56,209 nt of DNA. It comes from an uncultured Oscillibacter sp. (GTDB lineage Bacteria; Bacillota; Clostridia; Oscillospirales; Oscillospiraceae). The position numbers and the translations under genes were made by a program. Every line of letters starts with the position of its first letter. Within the stretch, counting starts at the first letter, position 1. Where the stretch lies: assembly GCA_947577075.1 (NCBI GenBank), contig CANPTW010000014.1, positions 1 to 56,209 on the forward strand, in the 5' to 3' direction. A model generated the notes under the pieces. The model ran no database searches. It worked only from the letters and a program-made list of their open reading frames with translations, and was not told the DNA's origin. This document shows positions 1-8,446 of the stretch, in pieces.

Positions 1-37
1 ACGAGAGGAACCCAGGAGGGGTTCCTTTCGTTTTCAA
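1..37 (+). terminator. Rho-independent terminator-like hairpin
   Basis: An 8-bp stem (AGGAACCC / GGGTTCCT) is followed by a T-rich stretch. It probably ends a gene that lies left of the window. Confidence 0.6.
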
Positions 38-112
38 TCATAAGTTTTTCGGAACTTTTTAAGGTCCGAAAAACTTTTCGGGCTGGCGAAAATACTTTTT
101 CGACAGCCTCAG

Positions 113-142
113 GCGCCGCGCCGGATTTCTCCGGCGCGGCGC
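113..142. terminator. GC-rich hairpin after the DUF3298 gene
   Basis: A 13-bp inverted repeat (GCGCCGCGCCGGA and its complement, 4-base loop) lies just 3' of the minus-strand gene at 154-828. A short T5 run follows only on the plus strand, so a terminator role for the minus gene is plausible but weak. Confidence 0.4.
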
Positions 143-153
143 TCCGCGCTTTT

Positions 154-828
154 TCAGCCCGGCTCCTCCGCCCCCCCGTCATAGGGCATCCGGAACACCG
201 GGATTCCCTCCGACGCGGGGGCGATGGCGTACATGGGATAGAAGAAGGCCAGGCCCTCCTCCGTCAGATAGAAATTTTGGGGGTTGAAGCGCCGCAGCTC
301 CCTCCGCCAGCCCTCGTGAAAGCGGCCCGCCCCGGCCCGCTCCCGGCGCTGGATCTCCTCCGCCGCCTGGGCCAGAAGCTTCTTTTTCCAGGCCGTTCCC
401 ACGGGGAAGAAGTCCTTCAGCGGCGCGGGATAGCCCTCCGCCAGGTCCCAGGTGTCCCCCCGGCGGGTCAGCAGCGCCGGCCCGGAGCCCAGGGACTCCC
501 GCACCTGGGTATACAGGCTCCACAGGCCCCCCCGGTTATAGGTGACCCGGTAGTCCAGCTCCGCCCGAAAGGCGGGCAGGGGCCGGCTGGCCTCCAGGGC
601 GGCCCGGTACTCCGCCGCTGCCTGGGGGAGGAGGCACCGCTCGCAGTAACGGAGGAAGGAGCGGCACTGCAGCCGGTAAAAGCGCTTGATCCGGCGGGAG
701 ACGCCGTCCTCCGCCGGCACGGGAAGGGGGACCCGCGCCTCCCCCCGCAGCACCGGCACGCCCTCCACCTCCCACTCCCGTTCCGCCGCGAAGGGCTCCG
801 TATTCAGCGAACGCAAACCCGCTCCCAC
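154..828 (-). CDS. RsiV-like DUF3298 domain protein
   Basis: A 224-residue protein with no visible signal peptide or membrane segment. The C-terminal part reads FNPQNFYLTEEGLAFFYPMY...IPVFRMPYD, the pattern of the DUF3298/RsiV-like fold found in Firmicute cell-envelope and anti-sigma proteins. I chose the second GTG (828) because AAGGAG lies 8 nt upstream of it; the GTG at 834 would sit only 2 nt from that site. RsiV proteins bind lysozyme, but the membrane anchor of RsiV is absent here, so no ligand is inferred. It is divergent from the YerC-like gene. Confidence 0.7.
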   Translation of the reverse strand: MGAGLRSLNTEPFAAEREWEVEGVPVLRGEARVPLPVPAEDGVSRRIKRFYRLQCRSFLRYCERCLLPQAAAEYRAALEASRPLPAFRAELDYRVTYNRGGLWSLYTQVRESLGSGPALLTRRGDTWDLAEGYPAPLKDFFPVGTAWKKKLLAQAAEEIQRRERAGAGRFHEGWRRELRRFNPQNFYLTEEGLAFFYPMYAIAPASEGIPVFRMPYDGGAEEPG

Positions 829-914
829 AGCCACCGCTCCTTTCGTTTCTCCAGCCTATGCGGCGGGAGGGGCGGCGGTGCCCCGCCTTTTCAAAAATTT
901 CCCGGCAAGCCCCC

Positions 915-943
915 TTTACTTTCACGCACTGAAATGTTAAAAT
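915..943 (+). promoter_or_regulatory. Promoter for the yerC-like operon
   Basis: TTTACT, 17-nt spacer, TAAAAT. The -10 ends 35 nt before the GTG start at 979. Confidence 0.55.
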
Positions 944-978
944 AGTCCTGTTTATCAAAAAATACAGGAGGGCACAGC

Positions 979-1272
979 GTGAAGATCGGCAAAAAAGAAA
1001 AGAGCGGCCAGCTCTACAAGGCCATTTTGCAGCTCCGGGACGAGGAGGAGTGCTATCAGTTTTTCCAGGACCTTTGCACCGTGGCGGAGCTCCGGAGCAT
1101 GGAGCAGCGCTTTGAGGTGGCCTCCCTGCTGGACGACGGCATGATCTACAACGAGATCCTGGAGCGCACCGGCGCGTCCAGCGCCACCATCAGCCGGGTG
1201 AACCGCTCCTTAAACTACGGCACCGGGGCCTATGCCCAGCTCTTCGCCCGGATGAAGGACCGGCCGTCATGA
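979..1272 (+). CDS. YerC/YecD-type TrpR-related DNA-binding protein
   Basis: A 97-residue protein of the YerC/YecD family, small Firmicute proteins related to the Trp repressor. The conserved core is visible: the AELRSMEQRFEVASLLDDGM segment and a helix-turn-helix (EILERTGASSATISRVNRSL, about residues 61-80). It starts with GTG after AGGAGGG. Its stop overlaps the methyltransferase start (ATGA), so the two are translationally coupled. The regulated genes are unknown; tryptophan binding should not be assumed, because YerC-like proteins lack a demonstrated link to trp genes in most hosts. Confidence 0.85.
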   Translation: MKIGKKEKSGQLYKAILQLRDEEECYQFFQDLCTVAELRSMEQRFEVASLLDDGMIYNEILERTGASSATISRVNRSLNYGTGAYAQLFARMKDRPS

Positions 1273-2006
1273 GCGCTTACGGCGCCCTGGCCGCCAGCTA
1301 CGACGGATTGATGGCCGACGGGGCCTACCGCCGCCGGGCGGCGTTTCTCGCGCGGCGGCTCCGCAAAAGCCCCATCCCCGTGGAGACGGTGCTGGACCTG
1401 GGCTGCGGCACGGGGACCGTGGCCTGCCTCCTGGCGGAACGGGGCTATGGGGTCGTTGCCGCCGACGGCTCCGAGGAGATGCTGACCCAGGCGGCGGCCA
1501 AGGCGGCGGAGCTGGACCGCCCGCCCCTCTTCCTCCATCAGGCCATGCCCCGGCTCCGCCTGGCCCGGCCGGTGGACGCGGCGGTGTCCACCCTGGACTC
1601 CCTGAACTACCTGACGGCGGAGCGGGACCTGCGGGAGACCTTCCGCCGGGTCCGCCGCTGGCTGAAGCCGGGGGGGCTGTTTTTGTTCGACGTGAACACC
1701 CCCTATAAGCTCCGGCGGATGGACGGGCAGCTCTATATGGACGAGACGGAGGAGTCCCTGTGCGCCTGGCGGACCTTCTTCTCCGAGAAGCGGCAGGTCT
1801 GCACCTATCAGGTGGACCTCTTCCGCCTCCGGCCCGACGGGGCCTGGGACCGCTCCTTCGAGGAGCACCGGGAGCGGGCCTGGACGGAGGAGGCGCTCCG
1901 GCGGTATCTGGCCGAGGCGGGCTTTGCCTCTGTGAGGCTGACGGGGGACCTGACGGACAAGCCCCCGGAGCCGGACGAGGACCGCTGGCAGTTCGAATGC
2001 AGTTAA
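1269..2006 (+). CDS. Class I SAM-dependent methyltransferase
   Basis: A 245-residue soluble protein. Motif I (VLDLGCGTGTVA) lies near residues 41-52 with the acidic residue of motif II following (VVAADGSEEML). A later LKPGGLFLFDVNTPYKL segment is typical of the Rossmann-fold Methyltransf_25 group that precedes comE or hslO-type genes in clostridia. The substrate cannot be read from the sequence. It overlaps the YerC-like gene by 4 nt and is 16 nt from hslO, so all three are probably co-transcribed. Confidence 0.85.
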   Translation: MSAYGALAASYDGLMADGAYRRRAAFLARRLRKSPIPVETVLDLGCGTGTVACLLAERGYGVVAADGSEEMLTQAAAKAAELDRPPLFLHQAMPRLRLARPVDAAVSTLDSLNYLTAERDLRETFRRVRRWLKPGGLFLFDVNTPYKLRRMDGQLYMDETEESLCAWRTFFSEKRQVCTYQVDLFRLRPDGAWDRSFEEHRERAWTEEALRRYLAEAGFASVRLTGDLTDKPPEPDEDRWQFECS

Positions 2007-2022
2007 AGCGAGGAGTTTTTCA

Positions 2023-2901
2023 ATGTGTGATCAGTTAATTCGGGCCATCTCTCAGGACGGCCTTATAAAAGTCTCCGCCGTGTCCGCCCGGGACCTGACG
2101 GAGCGGGCCCGGCAGATCCACAAGACCCTGCCGGTGGCCACGGCGGCCCTGGGCCGCCTCCTGGCGGCGGCCTCCCTGATGGGCAGCGCCTTGAAGGAGG
2201 AGGACGCCAGCCTCACCCTGCAGATCAAGGGCGGGGGCCCCCTGGGGACCCTGCTGGCGGTGTCGGACCACGAAGGCAACGTCCGGGGCACGGTGGAACA
2301 CCCCGCGGTGGACCTCCCCCTCCGGGAGGACGGGAAGCTGGACGTGGGCGCCGCCGTGGGGAACCAGGGCACCCTGACGGTGATCCGGGACCTGCGGATG
2401 AAGGAGCCGTATGTGGGCAGCGTGGGCCTCCTCTGGGGGGAGATCGCCGAGGACATTGCCCTCTACTTCGTGGAGAGCGAGCAGATTCCCACGGCCTGCG
2501 GCCTGGGGGTGCTGGTGGACCGGGACCAGAGCGTCCTGTCCGCCGGGGGATATCTGGTCCAGCTCCTCCCCGGCGCGGGGGAGGAGACGGCGGAGGCCCT
2601 GGAGGCCTCCCTCCGGGCGGCGGGGCCGGTGACGGAGCTTTTGAAGGCCGACCCGGACCCGGAGGCCCTGCTCCGGCAGGCGCTGCCGGGCCTTCCCCTG
2701 GACGTCCTGGAGAAGCGCCCCGTGGAGTACCGCTGCGACTGCAGCCGGGAGCGGATGGAGCGGGCCCTCATCAGCCTGGGCCGGGAGGAGCTGCGGGCCA
2801 TGATCGCCGAGCAGGGGGGCGCGGAGCTGACCTGCCGCTTCTGCGACAACGTGCAGCGCTTCACGAAGGAGGACCTGGAGGCCCTGCTGGCAAGCTGCTG
2901 A
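2023..2901 (+). CDS. hslO: Hsp33 redox-regulated chaperone
   Basis: A 292-residue protein, the usual length for Hsp33. The N-terminal holdase domain starts MCDQLIRAIS. The C-terminal zinc site has the diagnostic Cys-X-Cys (YRCDCSRERME) and Cys-X-X-Cys (LTCRFCDNVQRF). In the reduced cytosol these cysteines bind Zn2+ and hold the protein inactive; oxidative unfolding releases zinc and activates the holdase. This is probably the last gene of the operon that starts at 979. Confidence 0.95.
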   Translation: MCDQLIRAISQDGLIKVSAVSARDLTERARQIHKTLPVATAALGRLLAAASLMGSALKEEDASLTLQIKGGGPLGTLLAVSDHEGNVRGTVEHPAVDLPLREDGKLDVGAAVGNQGTLTVIRDLRMKEPYVGSVGLLWGEIAEDIALYFVESEQIPTACGLGVLVDRDQSVLSAGGYLVQLLPGAGEETAEALEASLRAAGPVTELLKADPDPEALLRQALPGLPLDVLEKRPVEYRCDCSRERMERALISLGREELRAMIAEQGGAELTCRFCDNVQRFTKEDLEALLASC

Positions 2902-2931
2902 AAGAAAATGGGGGGATTTTGGAAAACCCCA

Positions 2932-2960
2932 TTGACAAGGCCAAAATCTGCTGATATACT
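2932..2960 (+). promoter_or_regulatory. Strong promoter of the rplU operon
   Basis: A perfect -35 (TTGACA), 17-nt spacer, and TATACT -10. Transcription would start near 2967, leaving an ~80-nt leader before rplU. Confidence 0.85.
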
Positions 2961-2966
2961 AGGGAA

Positions 2967-3047
2967 GCCGCTTTGAATGGGCCTTTTTAAGTGCGCCTTG
3001 CGCGCCGCCCCCGACAGCGAGCCCGTAATGAAGGAGTTGAAACAAGC
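2967..3047 (+). ncRNA. Probable ribosomal protein L21 leader
   Basis: An ~80-nt leader lies between the promoter and rplU. It contains a small GCGC-CTT-GCGC hairpin and complementary GGGC/GCCC segments, and it ends in GCCCGTAATGAAGGAG just before the start. Firmicute rplU genes often carry an autogenous L21 leader (Rfam L21_leader). The assignment rests on context and partial recall of the consensus, not on a covariance search. Confidence 0.5.
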
Positions 3048-3359
3048 ATGAACGCAATCATCGTGACCGGCGGCAAACAGTACAAGGTGGCCGAGGGCGA
3101 CGTGGTCTACATCGAGAAGCTGGACCAGGAAGCCGGCGACACCGTGAAGTTCGACCAGGTCCTGGCCGTCATCGACGGGGAGAAGGCCACCTTCGGCGCC
3201 CCCACCGTGGCCGGAGCCTCCGTGGAGGCCAAGGTCGTGAAAAACGGCAAGGGCAAGAAAATCCGCATCTTCAAGTACAATCCCAAGAAGGGCTACCGCA
3301 AGCGTCAGGGCCATCGCCAGCCCTATACCAAGGTCGAGATCGGCAAGATCTCCGTCTGA
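3048..3359 (+). CDS. rplU: 50S ribosomal protein L21
   Basis: A 103-residue protein starting [14 protein letters not shown], with the C-terminal [18 protein letters not shown] signature (here [16 protein letters not shown]). L21 binds 23S rRNA in the large subunit. The ATG at 3048 is preferred because GAAGGAG precedes it at suitable spacing and the protein then has the family's standard length. It is followed by prp after 2 nt and then rpmA, the conserved Firmicute order. Confidence 0.97.
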   Translation: MNAIIVTGGKQYKVAEGDVVYIEKLDQEAGDTVKFDQVLAVIDGEKATFGAPTVAGASVEAKVVKNGKGKKIRIFKYNPKKGYRKRQGHRQPYTKVEIGKISV

Positions 3360-3361
3360 GC

Positions 3362-3694
3362 ATGACCCGGGTCACATTTTACACCGAGGGCGGCCGGATC
3401 ACCGGCTTTGAGGCCAGGGGCCACAGCGGCTGGGCCGCGGCGGGGGAGGATCTCCTCTGCGCGTCCGTCACCGCCGCGGTCACCCTGGTGGAGGCCACCG
3501 TCAACGACGTGCTGGGCCTCGCCGCCGCGGTGCGGGTGGACGAGCGCAAGGCGCTGGTTTCCCTGCGCCTTCCCGGCGGGCTGGCCCCCGGGGCGGAGAG
3601 CACCTGCCAGAGCCTTCTGACGGGGCTGATGCTCTATTTCGCCATGCTTCACGACGAGTACCCGGAGAATATCGAAGTCTTGGAGGCGGACTGA
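3362..3694 (+). CDS. prp: Ribosomal-processing cysteine protease Prp
   Basis: A 110-residue protein of the YsxB/Prp family. The catalytic His lies in GHSGWA (H21) and the catalytic Cys in the LLCAS motif (C33), with the conserved spacing. Prp removes the N-terminal extension of L27 in Firmicutes. The substrate is encoded next door (rpmA at 3733) and carries the matching cleavage motif. The gene lies between rplU and rpmA, its normal place. Confidence 0.95.
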   Translation: MTRVTFYTEGGRITGFEARGHSGWAAAGEDLLCASVTAAVTLVEATVNDVLGLAAAVRVDERKALVSLRLPGGLAPGAESTCQSLLTGLMLYFAMLHDEYPENIEVLEAD

Positions 3695-3732
3695 CGCCTC
3701 TGGAAACTCTATCAGAAAGGATGGTCCCTGAC

Positions 3733-4014
3733 ATGATTCGCATTGGTTTACAGTTCTTCGCCCACAAGAAGGGCGGCGGCTCCACCAAGAACGGCCGCGA
3801 TTCCAAGGCCAAGCGCCTGGGCCCCAAGCGGGCCGACGGGCAGTTCGTCCTGGCCGGCAATATCCTGGTCCGCCAGCGCGGCACCCACATCCACCCCGGC
3901 GTGAACGTGGGCCGCGGCAGCGACGACACCCTGTTCGCCACCGCCAGCGGCACGGTCCGCTTCGAGCGGCTGGGCAAGGATCGCAAGCAGGTTTCTGTTT
4001 ACGAGGCCGAGTAA
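3733..4014 (+). CDS. rpmA: 50S ribosomal protein L27 with cleavable N-terminus
   Basis: A 93-residue precursor starting [17 protein letters not shown]. The short extension ending in LQFFA in front of HKKGG is the Prp cleavage motif; removal exposes the N-terminus that reaches the peptidyl-transferase centre. I prefer the ATG at 3733 to the one at 3721 because GGATGG lies 8 nt upstream and the extension then has the usual length. A terminator follows at once, and obgE, normally the next gene, is 1.9 kb away. Confidence 0.96.
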   Translation: MIRIGLQFFAHKKGGGSTKNGRDSKAKRLGPKRADGQFVLAGNILVRQRGTHIHPGVNVGRGSDDTLFATASGTVRFERLGKDRKQVSVYEAE

Positions 4015-4024
4015 GCGTTTTGAA

Positions 4025-4056
4025 AGGGCCTGGACTTCCCGTCCGGGCCCTTTTTT
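4025..4056 (+). terminator. Terminator after rpmA
   Basis: A GGGCCTGGA / TCCGGGCCC-type stem followed by six T. It ends the rplU-prp-rpmA transcript, so obgE is not in that transcript. Confidence 0.85.
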
Positions 4057-4082
4057 CAAGCTGCGGGAGAGGAGGAGCCGCC

Positions 4083-4775
4083 ATGGCGGGCTATGTGACA
4101 TTCTGGTCCAAGGAGCATGTCCGGAATCTGGAGCGGGCCAAGGACATTGGGCCGCTTTCCGTGATCTACGGGGGGCCCCACACGAAGATGCCCTCCATCG
4201 CGGCGGTGAAGCCGGGAGATGTGATTTACCCCGTCTCCATTCAAAGCGGGACGCTGTGCGTCATGGCCCGGCTGGAGGTGGAGCGGGTGGAACCCGCCCT
4301 GGACTACCTCATGCGGGAGGTGGGCCGCCCCGCCGGGGCGGTGGTCCCCCGGGGCATGGCCCTGGAGCGGACGGGCCGGGGGGCGGAAAACCTGCTGGAC
4401 GGGCGGGAGCTGGATTTCACCCATTCCGTCTTCGCCCTGTCCGACGGGACACGGCTGGAACGGGGCGAGGCCCTGCCCCAGGACCTGATAAGGGTCTACA
4501 CCCAGGCCCATTATATGGATCGGCCGCACCGGCGCCACCAGGAGCCCCAGACCTGCTGCGCGGAGCTGGCGGCCAGCGGGCGGGGAAGCGCCATTTGTGC
4601 CCGGCCCCTGCCGGCGGAAGTGATACCCGCGCTGCGGTTCGGGCCGTCCAGGTCCAGGGAGAAGCCCCTGAAGCTGAACAAGGACGGTCTGCCCACCCCG
4701 GCGTCCCTCAGCGGCTTTGTGCGGAAAATGAGCCCGGAGACCCGGGCGCTGTTTGAGGAGGGGTTTGCGCCCTGA
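4083..4775 (+). CDS. Hypothetical protein, possibly PUA/EVE-like fold
   Basis: A 230-residue protein starting MAGYVTFWSKEHVRNLE; AGGAGG precedes the ATG by 5-6 nt. There is no membrane segment. The stretch VKPGDVIYPVSIQSGTLCVMARLEVERVE resembles the barrel core of PUA/EVE-like modified-base or RNA-binding domains, but this is similarity by eye only. A pair of cysteines (QTCCAEL) and a basic C-terminal third follow. Its stop lies 18 nt before the first long repeat arm. Confidence 0.5.
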   Translation: MAGYVTFWSKEHVRNLERAKDIGPLSVIYGGPHTKMPSIAAVKPGDVIYPVSIQSGTLCVMARLEVERVEPALDYLMREVGRPAGAVVPRGMALERTGRGAENLLDGRELDFTHSVFALSDGTRLERGEALPQDLIRVYTQAHYMDRPHRRHQEPQTCCAELAASGRGSAICARPLPAEVIPALRFGPSRSREKPLKLNKDGLPTPASLSGFVRKMSPETRALFEEGFAP

Positions 4776-4793
4776 CGGGCAGGGGGGATTTTT

Positions 4794-5019
4794 CCGGCCC
4801 TTCGGGCGGGGAGGAATGCAGCTATGATGATAGCTGGGCAATGCACCCCCCATTCTCTCTTTTGCGAAAAGAGAGAATGCGCCGTGCACGGTGGAAGAGA
4901 GAAAACGGGGGCGCGCAGGCAGTGCCTCCGGTTCCAGGCATATCTTCTGCCCGCGGCGGGGTGCGGGCGGGGGTTTGTCCTGTGAAGAATCGTCTGCCCT
5001 TCTCTTTCCGCTGCCGCTA
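4794..5019 (+). repeat. Long repeat arm L1 (type A)
   Basis: About 226 bp. In order it carries an outer CCGGCCCTTCGGGCGGGG hairpin, a TATGATGATAGCTGG segment, a near-perfect hairpin built from ATTCTCTCTTTT and AAAAGAGAGAAT, the palindrome CCGTGCACGG, and an inner end reading CTTTCCGCTGCCGCTA. It is inverted relative to the arm at 5619-5843, and most of its length matches. It contains apparent open frames, but these recur only because the DNA repeats. Confidence 0.85.
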
Positions 5020-5056
5020 ACCTGGCGGTAGGGGCGGGTTCTGCTCCCCGCGGCTC

Positions 5057-5311
5057 CTACAGGCGGCCTAGGGTGATGCCTATGGACAGGGCGCTGCAAA
5101 AGGACGCCTCGTCTTCTAAATGCACGACCTCCAGCTTCTGCGTCAACAACGCGTCCAGATGCTTTTCCTGCTCCGCCGTCAAAGTCGACCGGAATGCCTC
5201 CCAGCCCCTCTCCATATCAGACACCATCTGCCGGTATTCCGCTGTCTGGAGATACTGGAAAACTTGGTTTTCCTGGGCGTGAAAATAGAGGCCTTCAATA
5301 AGAGACTGCAC
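5057..5311 (-). CDS. Small DUF6809-like protein
   Basis: An 84-residue acidic helical protein, first residues MQSLIEGLYFHAQENQV and ending SFCSALSIGITLGRL. The N-terminal SLIEGLYF and C-terminal xSFxxAxxxGxxLG patterns match the DUF6809-like small proteins common in Firmicute accessory DNA. I chose the GTG at 5311 because AAAGGGGTGA sits 7 nt upstream and the promoter at 5352-5380 excludes longer starts. It is divergent from the XRE gene and lies inside the L1/R1 repeat pair. Function unknown. Confidence 0.65.
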   Translation of the reverse strand: MQSLIEGLYFHAQENQVFQYLQTAEYRQMVSDMERGWEAFRSTLTAEQEKHLDALLTQKLEVVHLEDEASFCSALSIGITLGRL

Positions 5312-5351
5312 AAAATCACCCCTTTTGATGCGCATCGTTTGGATATATTTT

Positions 5352-5380
5352 AGTATACTCATACCAGGATGAATTGTCAA
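5352..5380 (-). promoter_or_regulatory. Promoter of the DUF6809-like gene, facing the XRE start
   Basis: On the minus strand: TTGACA, 17-nt spacer, TATACT. The -35 lies only 19 nt from the ATG of the divergent XRE gene, so a protein bound here could control both directions. Confidence 0.8.
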
Positions 5381-5399
5381 GAGATATCAGGAGAAAAGT

Positions 5400-5621
5400 A
5401 TGAGCAGTTTTTCTGAGAATTTAAAGGTATGCAGAAAGCGCCGCCGTGAAAGCCAAGAGGTTGTCGCCGTGCGCTGCGGCATTGCGGGCGGCACTTACCG
5501 CCGCTATGAGTCCGGAGAACGGGAGCCGAGCCTCTCTATGTTCTGCGCGTTTGCCGATTACTTCGGCGTAACCCTGGACCAACTGGCGGGGCGTGAGCCG
5601 CTGCCGTTTGGGGAAGACTAG
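5400..5621 (+). CDS. Small XRE-family regulator (module 1)
   Basis: A 73-residue protein that is essentially one lambda-repressor-type helix-turn-helix (residues ~7-62; VAVRCGIAGGTYRRYESGER) with a short tail, GVTLDQLAGREPLPFGED. AGGAG precedes the ATG. The tail GVTLDQLxGRxPLP is shared with both XRE proteins of module 2 at 12573 and 12828. The TAG stop lies inside the inner end of repeat arm R1, so gene and arm are physically joined. Likely controls its own divergent promoter region. Confidence 0.85.
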   Translation: MSSFSENLKVCRKRRRESQEVVAVRCGIAGGTYRRYESGEREPSLSMFCAFADYFGVTLDQLAGREPLPFGED

Positions 5622-5843
5622 CGGCAGCGGAAAGAGGAGGACAGGCGATTCTTCGACCGCCAAAACCCCCGCCCGATCTACGCCGCGGGCTGGAGACATG
5701 CCTGGAACCGGAGGCACTGCTTGCGCGCCCCCGTTTTCTCTCTTCCACCGTGCACGGCGCATTCTCTCTTTTCGCAAAAGAGAGAATGGGGGGTGCATTG
5801 CCCAGCCATCGCTGACCACCAATCCGCCCCGCCCGAAGGGCGA
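5619..5843 (-). repeat. Long repeat arm R1 (type A, inverted)
   Basis: The reverse complement of L1 with near-identity through the ATTCTCTC hairpin, CCGTGCACGG palindrome and GGGGGCGCGC segment. Its outer end (CGCCCGAAGGGCG) lies 37 nt before the obgE start. L1 and R1 together bound a 1.05-kb cassette. Confidence 0.85.
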
Positions 5844-5880
5844 GTACAACCCCCCTCTTTTGGGAAAAAGGAGATTCCAA

Positions 5881-7161
<1,281 letters not shown>

Positions 7162-7163
7162 AA

Positions 7164-7193
7164 AACGAGAGGGACGTCCGTCCCTCTCGTTTG
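7164..7193. terminator. Bidirectional terminator after obgE
   Basis: ACGAGAGGGAC / GTCCCTCTCGT stem with A-rich and T-rich flanks. It lies between the convergent obgE and chromate-transporter genes. Confidence 0.8.
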
Positions 7194-7211
7194 CTTATGG
7201 GAGCAGGCCCT

Positions 7212-7823
7212 TCACGCCCCGGCGAAGCCGAAGGCCACGCCCACCGCGGCGGACAGGCCGATGAACACGATGGGGTGGAGCCCCGTGATCTTCTTGGGCG
7301 CAAAGTTGGTCAGCACGATCAGCACCGCCGCCAGGAGAAGGCCCGGCACGTTAAACAGGCTCCCCCCGCCGAGGACGGGCGCCTTCACCAGCCCCCCCTC
7401 CCCGGCGACGAGCTGGACGCTGGTCAGAACCTCCAGCACCACCGCCGCGCAGGCCGCGCCGATGAGCCCCGTGGAGGCGGGGCGGAGGCCGTAAAAGGCC
7501 CGGTCCACATAAGGGTTGTTCCGGAAGCTGTGGAGCACCGCCGCCACAATGAGGATGACGATGATGGAGGGGGTGATCTCCCCCAGGGTGGCCACCACCG
7601 CCCCCGGGATTCCCGCGGCAGTGAAGCCCACGTAGGTGGCCATGTTGATGCCGATGGGGCCCGGCGTGGACTCGGACACCGCCAGCATGTTCATCAGGTC
7701 CGTGTAGGTGTACCAGCCCGTGGACTCGCCGATGGCCTGGAGAAAGGGCAGGGTGGCCATGCCGCCCCCCACGGCGAAGAGCCCGGTCTTGAAAAACTCC
7801 CAGAAGAGCCGCAGATAGATCAT
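7212..7823 (-). CDS. Chromate transporter family protein, second half
   Basis: A 203-residue integral membrane protein (about six hydrophobic segments) of the short CHR family. The diagnostic GLFAVGGGMATLPFLQ and ESTPGPIGINMATYVG motifs are visible. Firmicutes often encode the transporter as two such halves. The start at 7823 overlaps the upstream half by ATGA. The transported anion is not proven; chromate or sulfate are family guesses. Confidence 0.9.
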   Translation of the reverse strand: MIYLRLFWEFFKTGLFAVGGGMATLPFLQAIGESTGWYTYTDLMNMLAVSESTPGPIGINMATYVGFTAAGIPGAVVATLGEITPSIIVILIVAAVLHSFRNNPYVDRAFYGLRPASTGLIGAACAAVVLEVLTSVQLVAGEGGLVKAPVLGGGSLFNVPGLLLAAVLIVLTNFAPKKITGLHPIVFIGLSAAVGVAFGFAGA

Positions 7824-8380
7824 GCCCGCTTCGCCTCCAGATTCTTCAAAATGATGCCCGCCGCCGCCGCCGCGACGACGAACCACACCGGGGAGAGCTT
7901 TAAAAACAGGCCCCCCAGAAGGACCGCCGCGAAAATAACCGCCGTCCGCTTATCCACCACGGACTTTTTCAGCAGCTTGAGCACGGCGTTGAAAATCAGC
8001 ACGCACACGCAGACCTGGATGCCCGCGAAGGCGTTCTTCACCCAGGCGAGGTCGGCGAAGTTGGAGATCAGCCCCGCCAGAATGGAGATGATGACCACGG
8101 AGGGGAACACCAGCCCCAGGGTGGCGGCAATGCCCCCCGAAACGCCCCCGCGCTTCTGCCCGATGAAGGTGGCCGTGTTGACGGCGATGATGCCCGGGGT
8201 GCACTGGCCGATGGCGTAGTAATCCGTCAGCTCCTCCTCGGTGGCCCAGTCCTTGTTGTCCACCACCTCCCGCTGGAGAATGGGCAGCATGGCCATGCCC
8301 CCGCCGAAGGTCATGACCCCCATCTTCGCAAAGGTCCAGAAGAGCTCCCAGAGCTCCCGGAATTGGTTCTTTTCGTTCAT
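7820..8380 (-). CDS. Chromate transporter family protein, first half
   Basis: A 186-residue CHR-family membrane protein with the paralogous motifs GVMTFGGGMAMLPILQ and QCTPGIIAVNTATFIG. The ATG at 8380 follows AAGGAGAG. It is paired with the gene at 7212-7823, and the two halves likely form a heterodimeric carrier. It lies 66 nt downstream of birA on the same strand and may be in one transcript with it. Confidence 0.9.
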   Translation of the reverse strand: MNEKNQFRELWELFWTFAKMGVMTFGGGMAMLPILQREVVDNKDWATEEELTDYYAIGQCTPGIIAVNTATFIGQKRGGVSGGIAATLGLVFPSVVIISILAGLISNFADLAWVKNAFAGIQVCVCVLIFNAVLKLLKKSVVDKRTAVIFAAVLLGGLFLKLSPVWFVVAAAAAGIILKNLEAKRA

Positions 8381-8446
8381 AAGCGCCTCTCTCCTTACAG
8401 CCTGCATGCCCCCCCGGCGCCGTCCGCGCACCGGGGACGCAGGTTC

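Noticed and set aside
277-945. Long plus-strand open frame opposite the DUF3298 gene
   Set aside because: Shadow of a GC-rich gene; low-complexity Pro/Gly/Arg composition and no family resemblance.
4794-5019. Apparent protein-coding frames across repeat arms (for example those rich in KRENGG or PARKG patterns)
   Set aside because: The same frames recur in all six arms with frameshifts and stops, lack ribosome sites, and are explained by the hairpins and repeated DNA.
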